This document shows, one piece after another, positions 1 through 5,756 of a stretch of 7,668 nucleotides of DNA. The stretch is from positions 1-7,668 of the forward strand of contig JAIXUZ010000177.1 of the NCBI GenBank assembly GCA_027483285.1, given 5' to 3'. Position 1 is the stretch's first letter. Each line of letters begins with the position of its first letter. This DNA comes from Bacteroidota bacterium. Its GTDB lineage: Bacteria; Bacteroidota; Bacteroidia; CAMBQF01. Below the pieces are notes generated by a model, which was not told the origin of the DNA, did no database searches, and saw only the letters and a program-made list of their open reading frames with translations. Made by a program: the position numbers and the translations under genes.

Positions 1-3000
1 CCATCGGTTGGGTTAGGGTATACGGTAAATTTCTCAATATCAAGTTCAGGTAAACCAACGGTTTTAACCGGTACTACAAGGGTATAAGTATCTTCGCCGC
101 AGCTGTTTGTTACAGTAAGTGTAACGGTATAATCGCCTGGGTTAGGGAAACTGTGTGTTGGGTTTGGCAAAGTGCTTCCGCTGCTGTTATCGCCAAAGTT
201 CCAGCTGTAGGTTGTTCCGTTCATAGAGAAATCGTAGAAGTTCATATCTAACGAGTTGCTCAACTGGCCGTAGTTAAAGTCGGCCACCGGTGGAAAATCT
301 ACGGCAACCTCAACAGTATCTGTTGCCTGGCAACCAAACTCATCTTCAACAAGAACCGCGTAAGTGCCGGCCTGTGTTACTTGAATATCCTGGGTGGTAG
401 ATCCGCTACTCCATAAGTAAGAGTATGCCGGGTTAACTGTTAGGTTAACACTATCGCCTAAGCAGAATAAAAGTGGGCCATTAGCAATAATGTCAGCACT
501 AACGTTAGAGAAACCAACATCAACAGAATCAACAAACACACAGCCTAAAGCATTTTGCACGGTAATAACATAAGTGCCCGGTGCAGTAACATTAAGTGTT
601 TGTGTTGGCACGCTGCCTGGGTTCCAGGTGTAGCTGGTGTAGCCTGCGCCTGCATCAAGGGTAGTGTTTATGCTTGTACCTAAACAGAAGGTAGCAACAT
701 CGCCAATAATAGGGGCGGCAACAAACGTATCAGGCACTAAAGAAACTGTAACAGGGTTAGAACCCACACCAACGCAACCGTCTGTACTAACTACAGTAAC
801 AGTGTATAAGCCACTGGTGCTTACGGTAATGGTTTGGGTATTTTCATTGCTTGGTGCCCAGTTGTAGCTAACATAGCCACTACCTGCATCAAGTGTAACA
901 TCGCCACCGTTACAAAGCACTGTGCTACCGTTTGTAGTAACAAGCGGGGCTGGCACATCATATACAATAAATTGTTGCGATTGGGTGTTGCTACAACCAT
1001 TGCCATCAGTATAAATATAGCTTACGTTTGATGTTCCTAACGGGGCATTAGCAGGGTCGAACAAGCTGCCAAACACACCGCCGCCGCTAAAGTTACCTCC
1101 CGCAGGGAAACCAAAAATAGGTACAGCGTTATCGTTGGCACATAGGGTAAAATCGCTAGTAGCAATAGCAACCAATGGTAAAGAGTTTACCACTAAAGTA
1201 ACCGCACTGCGCAAGCTGCTGGTACAGCTGCCTGTTCCAACGGCCTCTACATAGTAAGTATAAGTACCGGGGGTGCTAATGGTTGGAACATAGTTAGAGC
1301 TATTGCTTTGTAGTAATGAGCCACCCACAGCGGCATTGTACCAGTTAAACTGTACGTTGGTACCCGATGCTGAAAGTGTTGGCGGGTTGTCGCCAATACA
1401 TATTGCTGCAGGTTGTGCAACTGCAGGTGCCGCAGGCACTGCGTTAACAACAACACTAACTGGTGTGCGGGTGCTGGCGCATGTTGCAGGGCCAACCTCT
1501 TCGGCATAATAAGTATAAGTACCCGGGGTGGTAATGGTTGGGGTAAAAATAGAGCTGTTAGACTGTAACAAGCTACCACCTACAGCGGCATCGTACCAGT
1601 TAATAGTACCACCGGTACCGGCAGCGCTAAGCTGTGGTATAGGCTGTCCTTCGCAAATATCGGCAGGCGATACAGCAACAGGCGCGCTTGGGTTATCAAT
1701 AAGAGTAACACCAAATGTTTGTGTGGCAGAACAGGTACCCGGAGTAGTATAAGTAATAGTATAAGGTATTCCGGTTGTGCTAGAGTTTAACGTAATGGTA
1801 CCGTTTAGGTTGTTTAACGTTAAACCTGCAGGGGTAGAGCTGAATGTGCCACCCGATGTACCGGTAACAATTGGTTGTGGGTTGGTACCATCCTGGCAAT
1901 AAACTGCGCTGGTGTAGCTAAATGTAGCATTTTCTGACGGTGCAACTGTTAACTGTTGAGTTGATATTGCAGGGCAGGTTCCGGCTGTATTATAAGTAAT
2001 AGTATACGTATCAGGGTTTGATGTATTTAAGTTAACCACACCATTGCTTGGGGTAATAGATAAGCCTGCTGGGCTAGAGCTGAATGTACCGCCGTTAAGC
2101 GCAATAAATGGGGTAACGGTACCTGTACCCTGGCACAAGCTTGGACCTGAATAGCTGAAGGTAGCATTATCAGCATTTACAATAGTAACCGTTTGGTTTT
2201 GTGTGCCGGGGCATGCGCCTGTTGTGGTATAGGTTACCGTGTAAGTACCCGCTGTACTACCAGCAAGGTTTATCTGACCCGTTGTAGGGTTTATTGATAA
2301 GCCTGCAGGCGATGAAGTAAATGCACCGCCCGGTGTGCCTGAAATGGTTGGCAATGGGTTAGTACCATTTTTACAATAGCTTGCCGCACTGTAAGAATAT
2401 GCCGCACTTTCTGCAGCGTTAACTGTAAAGGTATAAGACGCCCTGCCTAAGCTGGCGCATGCATTATTAATTTGGGCATATACTGTGTAAGTGCCCGGTG
2501 TGTTTACAGTATAAGTAGAAGAGTTGCCAAACAACAATGTACCGCCGCTTGATGCGCTATACCAGTTGTAAGAACCACCATAGGTAGCACCGCTGGCAGT
2601 AAGTGTTACAGAACCACAGCCCGATATTGGACCGCTAATGGTTGGTACTGCAGGGGTATAGTAGCTGCTAAAGCGAACACCGTAGTTGCCGCAGTTACCA
2701 CCGCCCTGACCAACAATTTCTGTTTGGTTCCAAACGCAGGGTGGGCCTTGGTTACGGAAATCTATATCACCGCCTACCTGTTGTGGGCCGCAATGGTTAT
2801 CATCCTGGTCTATACAAAGAGATGAACAGTCGTAAGCACAATTATTTCCAGAATCTTCTTCCCAACCTTCAAGCCTAACTTGAAAAAACTGCGGTACGTT
2901 AACACCATAAGTGTAGTTAAGAGATGGGCCAAAGTTTGTAGGGCCCGACCATAATGGAAAACCACCGCCTCCCGATGGGCCTATCCACTGGAAACAGGTA

Positions 3001-3227
3001 CCACCTACCCAATCTGCCCCATCTAAGTTGGCAGCATCCCTAAACCAAACTTTGTCACGCTCTTCGGTATTGTCCAGTACGTCGTCGTAATTGCCTTTCC
3101 AAAAGGCGTCGGCCCTAATTTGAAGGTTTACGGGGCCATTGCTTACCTGCTGAGCATTTGCAGCAAAACCAATAGCCAATAAAACCAGTAATGTAAGTGG
3201 TTTAATTAGTCTGTATAAATTTTTCAT
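1..3227 (-). CDS. T9SS-exported modular Ig/PKD-repeat surface protein (3' end missing)
   Basis: Hand translation of the minus strand is open from ATG at 3227 to the left edge: 1075 codons and no stop. Residues 1-25 form a signal peptide (basic start, hydrophobic core, cleavage likely at ANA|QQ). Residues 26-190 are a cysteine-rich domain I do not recognise. Then come an Ig-like module with NWY around W222, three ~80-aa modules with GG-x-FSS-x-PAGL (residues 300, 379, 459), two ~85-aa modules with NWY at W544 and W629, a GGxFSGGGV module near 710, and three modules with W790, W868 and W939. A PKD domain follows (977-1058, WNFGD at 1009-1013). The last visible residues, VYPNPTD from 1069, match the start of the type A T9SS C-terminal sorting domain. 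About 70-80 further residues are expected beyond the edge. Family knowledge: such proteins cross the outer membrane by T9SS and are released or surface-attached. An adhesin-like role is inference; no catalytic domain is visible. Confidence 0.92.
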   Translation of the reverse strand, partial: MKNLYRLIKPLTLLVLLAIGFAANAQQVSNGPVNLQIRADAFWKGNYDDVLDNTEERDKVWFRDAANLDGADWVGGTCFQWIGPSGGGGFPLWSGPTNFGPSLNYTYGVNVPQFFQVRLEGWEEDSGNNCAYDCSSLCIDQDDNHCGPQQVGGDIDFRNQGPPCVWNQTEIVGQGGGNCGNYGVRFSSYYTPAVPTISGPISGCGSVTLTASGATYGGSYNWYSASSGGTLLFGNSSTYTVNTPGTYTVYAQINNACASLGRASYTFTVNAAESAAYSYSAASYCKNGTNPLPTISGTPGGAFTSSPAGLSINPTTGQINLAGSTAGTYTVTYTTTGACPGTQNQTVTIVNADNATFSYSGPSLCQGTGTVTPFIALNGGTFSSSPAGLSITPSNGVVNLNTSNPDTYTITYNTAGTCPAISTQQLTVAPSENATFSYTSAVYCQDGTNPQPIVTGTSGGTFSSTPAGLTLNNLNGTITLNSSTTGIPYTITYTTPGTCSATQTFGVTLIDNPSAPVAVSPADICEGQPIPQLSAAGTGGTINWYDAAVGGSLLQSNSSIFTPTITTPGTYTYYAEEVGPATCASTRTPVSVVVNAVPAAPAVAQPAAICIGDNPPTLSASGTNVQFNWYNAAVGGSLLQSNSSNYVPTISTPGTYTYYVEAVGTGSCTSSLRSAVTLVVNSLPLVAIATSDFTLCANDNAVPIFGFPAGGNFSGGGVFGSLFDPANAPLGTSNVSYIYTDGNGCSNTQSQQFIVYDVPAPLVTTNGSTVLCNGGDVTLDAGSGYVSYNWAPSNENTQTITVSTSGLYTVTVVSTDGCVGVGSNPVTVSLVPDTFVAAPIIGDVATFCLGTSINTTLDAGAGYTSYTWNPGSVPTQTLNVTAPGTYVITVQNALGCVFVDSVDVGFSNVSADIIANGPLLFCLGDSVNLTVNPAYSYLWSSGSTTQDIQVTQAGTYAVLVEDEFGCQATDTVEVAVDFPPVADFNYGQLSNSLDMNFYDFSMNGTTYSWNFGDNSSGSTLPNPTHSFPNPGDYTVTLTVTNSCGEDTYTLVVPVKTVGLPELDIEKFTVYPNPTD
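302..961 (-). repeat. Three tandem 71-78-aa Ig-like modules (SYxW...GTYxVTV type)
   Basis: Each copy runs CxGxxVxL, (A)GxGYxSYxW or a variant of it, a Q-x-I/L-x-V strand, GTYxVTV and a GC pair. Tryptophan codons begin at 860, 626 and 413, giving spacings of 78 and 71 residues. The copies are more divergent than the other two families in this gene. They sit immediately before the PKD domain and so form the membrane-distal or membrane-proximal end of the stalk, depending on how the protein is anchored. Confidence 0.78.
1187..1680 (-). repeat. Two tandem ~85-aa Ig-like modules (CHU_C-associated Ig_7 type)
   Basis: The two copies share NWY(D/N)AAVGGSLLQS, then PTI-x-TPGTYTYY and a cysteine. Their NWY tryptophan codons begin at 1598 and 1343, exactly 255 bases apart. 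The DNA is strongly similar across the NWY-to-TYY stretch, which suggests a fairly recent duplication or gene conversion. A third, more divergent copy of the same type lies upstream in the protein, with its tryptophan codon at 2564. The assignment to the Ig-like CHU_C-associated family rests on recognising the WYDA-GG-pattern, not on a profile search. Confidence 0.8.
1683..2405 (-). repeat. Three tandem ~80-aa beta-sandwich modules (GGTFSSxPAGL type)
   Basis: Inside the surface-protein gene, three copies share the order: aromatic-SY, CxxGTxPxP, GGxFSSxPAGLSI, a GxIxL strand, TYTITY and a cysteine before the next copy. The GG of the FSS motif begins at bases 2330, 2093 and 1853, so the period is 237 then 240 bases (79 and 80 aa). 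Copies two and three are also close at DNA level around the FSS motif. These modules are common stalk-like units in Bacteroidota secreted proteins. Confidence 0.85.
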
Positions 3228-3253
3228 AGGCGTTATTAAAAATAAACTGTATA

Positions 3254-3283
3254 AAAATATAGTATTCGTCAATTATATCCAAA
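3254..3283 (-). promoter_or_regulatory. Possible Bacteroidota-type promoter for the surface protein
   Basis: Read on the minus strand there is TTTG (3283-3280), an 18-base spacer, then TATATTTT (3261-3254). This is one mismatch from TAnnTTTG. It overlaps the end of the upstream lipoprotein gene and would start RNA about 20 bases before the ATG at 3227. It would let the large gene be transcribed independently. The region is AT-rich, so a chance match is possible. Confidence 0.35.
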
Positions 3284-3658
3284 CATTATCCTGTTATATT
3301 CATCAGGAACGCGTGGCGGGTTCAATTTGTATTCATCCAATGTTACATTGCCAGGGTAAAACTTTGGCAGTGCTCCGTATATTTTTTTATACTCTGTAGT
3401 GTTATACAATAAGTACCAGTGCTGTATGCGCCTTTGGTAGGTAAGCGAATCGCCCACGGGATTGCCGCTGTCTAAAAACAGGGGCTTACGGTCAGTTACA
3501 GGGTAGGCAAAAAATTTATCAAGGGTAAAAACGTTGAAGGTATCGGCAGTAGTAGTATTGCTAGCTACCTCTTTAGGCGTTTTGCAGGCAGGCAGCAAAC
3601 TTGCCAACCCAAAAAGGGCGGCAAAGGAAGCAAGAATGTATACCCCGAAAAAACGCAT
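3269..3658 (-). CDS. Small lipoprotein of unknown function
   Basis: The 129-aa product begins with a hydrophobic stretch and a lipobox, LLPAC with C25, so it should be cut by signal peptidase II and lipid-anchored. The following KTPKE has no obvious acidic surface-export signal, so periplasmic or inner-leaflet placement is slightly favoured (inference). The mature part (26-129) is polar with many aromatics (WYLLYN at 81-86, several Y and F in the C-terminal half) and no further cysteine. I recognise no family. The C-terminus contains a proline-rich stretch, NPPRVPDEYNR. It lies 41 bases upstream of the surface-protein gene on the same strand, so the two may be co-transcribed. It is not a PorP/SprF-type partner, which would be a much larger beta-barrel. 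The ATG at 3658 is the only reasonable start. Confidence 0.8.
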   Translation of the reverse strand: MRFFGVYILASFAALFGLASLLPACKTPKEVASNTTTADTFNVFTLDKFFAYPVTDRKPLFLDSGNPVGDSLTYQRRIQHWYLLYNTTEYKKIYGALPKFYPGNVTLDEYKLNPPRVPDEYNRIMFGYN

Positions 3659-3662
3659 TTGG

Positions 3663-3694
3663 CAAACATAGCAAATGGCAAGGCAACTAGCAAA
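3663..3694 (-). promoter_or_regulatory. Strong Bacteroidota-type promoter directly abutting the lipoprotein start
   Basis: On the minus strand TTTG (3694-3691), a 20-base spacer and TATGTTTG (3670-3663) match TTTG-N19-TAnnTTTG, with a perfect -7 box. The box ends only 4 bases before the ATG at 3658, so RNA would be expected to begin at or within a few bases of the start codon. Confidence 0.6.
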
Positions 3695-3719
3695 GGTTTT
3701 TTATTAATTTGAAATTAGA

Positions 3720-3750
3720 TTTAGTGATATTGTACTTTACCCTATTTTTG
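3720..3750 (+). promoter_or_regulatory. Bacteroidota-type promoter of the OmpH-DCC operon
   Basis: TTTA (3720-3723), a 19-base spacer and TATTTTTG (3743-3750) match the consensus, with a perfect -7 box and one mismatch in the -33 box. Transcription would begin near 3755 and leave a leader of roughly 25 bases, A-rich with AAGAAGA just before the ATG at 3780. That is typical of this phylum. Confidence 0.6.
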
Positions 3751-3779
3751 CCCAACTAATAAACTTACAAATAAGAAGA

Positions 3780-4406
3780 ATGAAAAACCTATCGTTAATA
3801 TTAAATGGTGTTTTGATTGTTGCTGTTGGTGTATTGTTTTACCTGCATTTTTCAGCCCCGAAAACAGGTGCTGAAACTGTAGATATGGCTGCCGATACCA
3901 CTGTAGTAAACGCTAAAGGCAAAGCCATTGTGTATGTTGATACCGACTCGCTAATGGCTGATTATGAGTACAGCAAGAAGGTGCAGGCCGACCTGTTAGC
4001 TAAAAAGACCGCTATGGAGAATACCATTAAAGGCAAACAAATAGCCCTAGAAAACAAATACAAGGAATACCAAAACAAAGCCGCTTACCTAACCCCCGGC
4101 GAAGCGCAAAAAGCCGAAAACGATATTAAAAACATGCAGATTGATGGCGAAAACCTTGCCTATAAACTACAATCGCAGTTTGGGGTAGATGCGCAAGGCT
4201 TACAAGAAGGCTTATTTACCAAGGTAGAAAACTTTATAAAAGACTACGCTAAGGCAAATGGCCATACCTACGTTATCCAAACATCAAGGGCTACCGGTGG
4301 CCCTATACTTTATGGCGACAGTAAACTAAATGTTACCAAAGATGTTATAAATAAGCTCAACGAGCTTTACAAAAAAGAAAACGGAGTATCCGAACCAGCC
4401 AAATAA
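3780..4406 (+). CDS. OmpH/Skp family periplasmic chaperone-like protein
   Basis: The 208-aa protein has an N-terminal hydrophobic segment (about residues 4-24) that works as an uncleaved signal anchor or signal peptide. A polar linker follows, then the OmpH domain from about 49 to 200. It opens with AIVYVDTDSLMADYEYSKK, which matches the conserved first strand and helix of Bacteroidota OmpH proteins. A long charged helical region (about 60-130, rich in K, E, Q and A) would form the coiled-coil tentacle, and the chain returns to a strand at HTYVIQTS (162-169) and ILYGD. In the family, Skp-like trimers hold unfolded outer-membrane proteins in the periplasm. Bacteroidota carry several OmpH paralogues whose clients are mostly unknown. 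It is the first gene of an operon with the DCC protein 2 bases downstream. It is not next to bamA or lpxD, so it is probably an accessory paralogue. Confidence 0.88.
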   Translation: MKNLSLILNGVLIVAVGVLFYLHFSAPKTGAETVDMAADTTVVNAKGKAIVYVDTDSLMADYEYSKKVQADLLAKKTAMENTIKGKQIALENKYKEYQNKAAYLTPGEAQKAENDIKNMQIDGENLAYKLQSQFGVDAQGLQEGLFTKVENFIKDYAKANGHTYVIQTSRATGGPILYGDSKLNVTKDVINKLNELYKKENGVSEPAK

Positions 4407-4408
4407 AC

Positions 4409-4825
4409 ATGACAATAGCCCAGCTAGAACAACACCAACCTATACTTTTTTACGATGGTGTTTGCAACCTATGCAACTACTGGGTAAAGTTTGTGCTTAA
4501 AAAAGAAAAGCGCCCTGTGCTAACCTTTGCCGCTTTACAATCTGAAGCCGGCGACGCTGTTAAAACCACCTTTGGCAACAACCCCATACCCGACTCGCTA
4601 ATGGTATACGCCAACGGCAAGGTATATACCAAAGCATCTGCAGCGTTGTACCTTACGCGCTACCTGCGCGGCGCATGGCCACTGCTGGGCGTGCTGTATA
4701 TATTCCCCGCATTTTTGCGCAACTGGGGGTACGATATTATTGCCCGTAACCGCTACCGATGGTTTGGCCAAAAAGACGAGTGCATGATACCATCACCCGA
4801 AGTTAGGAAACGGTTTTTGATGTAG
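4409..4825 (+). CDS. DCC family (DUF393) thiol-disulfide oxidoreductase-like protein
   Basis: The 138-aa protein begins its conserved core with ILFYDGVCNLCN (12-23), the family signature, with a CxxC pair at C19 and C22 and D16 just before it. The C-terminal signature RYRWFGQKDEC (115-125) is also intact. The length is normal for the family. These proteins are predicted thioredoxin-fold oxidoreductases; most have no experimentally defined substrate. No signal peptide is present, so the protein is probably cytosolic or membrane-associated through the hydrophobic stretch LLGVLYIFPAFL (about 92-103). Its ATG follows the OmpH stop by 2 bases, so the two genes are almost certainly translated from one mRNA. 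That does not show a shared function, because the OmpH product is periplasmic. Confidence 0.9.
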   Translation: MTIAQLEQHQPILFYDGVCNLCNYWVKFVLKKEKRPVLTFAALQSEAGDAVKTTFGNNPIPDSLMVYANGKVYTKASAALYLTRYLRGAWPLLGVLYIFPAFLRNWGYDIIARNRYRWFGQKDECMIPSPEVRKRFLM

Positions 4826-4829
4826 TAAT

Positions 4830-4924
4830 TCAGGGCTAAAGCCCAAACCTATAGCGCTTTGTCTTAACCCCAGACTTAAGTCTGGGGTTAGTGCATATAT
4901 AACAACAAAGGGCTTTAGCCCTGA
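4830..4924. repeat. Composite palindromic element, REP/REPIN-like
   Basis: Two 15-base arms, TCAGGGCTAAAGCCC (4830-4844) and its exact reverse complement (4910-4924), flank a perfect 26-base palindrome (4865-4890, half-site TAACCCCAGACTT). Each outer arm also contains its own short hairpin, GGGCT-AA-AGCCC. The three stems are separated by about 20 unpaired bases on each side. It fills most of the 153-bp gap between the DCC gene and the next gene and encodes nothing. The architecture resembles REP doublets spread by single-stranded REP-associated tyrosine transposases (TnpA_REP/RAYT). The family assignment is inference. It could also act as an RNA hairpin that protects or ends the operon transcript, although no T-tract follows. 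Confidence 0.75.
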
Positions 4925-4978
4925 CAAATAATCTCCTTGTTCCGCAACCTTATTTCCAAATATCGGTAAACCTTGTTA

Positions 4979-5746
4979 ATGAGGCTCCTACCCCTAACCT
5001 TTCTTATCCTGTTTTCCATAGGCTGCAAAAAGGCGCATACCCTAACTATGGCCGATTTGAAATTTGCCGATTATGAGCGGGAGTATATTGCTAAGAATGG
5101 GGTAGATACTTGTTTCTACACTTACCTATACGATACAACCTTTATTCACGGAATACTTACCGACACTGTTAAAACCGAGGCATACAATAAAGACGGTAAC
5201 ATCATTTTTTACAACGACCATAATTTTTTCGGCACCCGCTTAAATTATAAATACAATCCCATAGGCCTGGTTACTGAAATAACTGGCGGCTCTTGCGTAA
5301 AGCGGACTACAACTTATCATTACAAGCTTTCTAATGATTCATTATTGGTGTATGAAAGCCATGATAAGGGAAAGAAGGACACAACGTTAAGCGCATACTA
5401 TGTTTTTGACGAAACGGGTTTACTTATTACCAGCTACAACGCTTTGCCCGAAACACAGCATATACCATTTATAAATACCTATGTGTATAATGATGATAAC
5501 CGCCTGGTAAGGATAAACGGAGTAGAAAAAAAAACCTACAAAGGGTTTGGCAATGCTACTTACACCAAGCACATATATTACACTGGCATTAAGCCTGATT
5601 CGTCAGTAGCAATATACACCCACAATACAACTGAAAAAGGAAGCGGCCAAACAACCAAAACCTATTACAATAAGCTAGGATTAAAGATTAAAAAAATAAC
5701 TCCCAAAGGGCGTGCTATTTATTATAAATACAATTTCCGCAAATAG
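4979..5746 (+). CDS. Lipoprotein with YD-repeat-like strands
   Basis: The 255-aa product starts with MRLLPLTFLILFSIGC, a short signal peptide with C16 as the likely lipidated cysteine. The box SIGC is a loose lipobox, but it is followed by KK as in many Bacteroidota lipoproteins. The ATG at 4979 is preferred over an in-frame TTG two codons earlier because it gives the standard short lipoprotein leader. From about residue 65 the chain is a series of short beta strands with YD/RHS-like phrases: AYNKDGNIIFYND, YNPIGLVTEI, FDETGLLITSYN, YVYNDDNRLVRI, YYNKLGLKIKKI and a closing YYKYNF. These resemble the beta-hairpins of YD-repeat proteins but are too few and too degenerate to form an RHS cocoon. 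No toxin tail is present. Function is unknown; a carbohydrate-binding or envelope role is only a guess. It stands alone on the plus strand, with no clear promoter box between the palindromic element and its start. Confidence 0.82.
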   Translation: MRLLPLTFLILFSIGCKKAHTLTMADLKFADYEREYIAKNGVDTCFYTYLYDTTFIHGILTDTVKTEAYNKDGNIIFYNDHNFFGTRLNYKYNPIGLVTEITGGSCVKRTTTYHYKLSNDSLLVYESHDKGKKDTTLSAYYVFDETGLLITSYNALPETQHIPFINTYVYNDDNRLVRINGVEKKTYKGFGNATYTKHIYYTGIKPDSSVAIYTHNTTEKGSGQTTKTYYNKLGLKIKKITPKGRAIYYKYNFRK

Positions 5747-5756
5747 CCCCACATAA

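Noticed and set aside
1247..1579. 110-residue minus-strand open frame inside the surface-protein gene
   Set aside because: It is a different frame of the same strand as the 1075-codon surface-protein frame, which carries clear modules. It is leucine- and proline-rich noise with no start context.
664..1752. Several plus-strand open frames of 65-74 residues
   Set aside because: They are antisense shadows of the repeated Thr/Gly-rich modules and share no independent start signal or recognisable domain.
302..2405. Regular repeats considered as a CRISPR array or satellite DNA
   Set aside because: Periods are 213-255 bp, in frame, divergent between copies and fully coding for Ig-like modules.
4865..4890. 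Central palindrome as a simple Rho-independent terminator of the OmpH-DCC operon
   Set aside because: The stem is suitable, but no T-tract follows on either strand, and the outer arms make a repeat element a better explanation. A role in stabilising the mRNA end remains possible.
4973..4981. TTG at 4973 as start of the YD-repeat-like lipoprotein
   Set aside because: The ATG two codons later gives a standard lipoprotein leader, and nothing favours the rarer TTG.
5747..5756. Bidirectional terminator between the convergent lipoprotein and peptidase genes
   Set aside because: The gap is only 10 bases and no inverted repeat is visible in it or at the gene ends.
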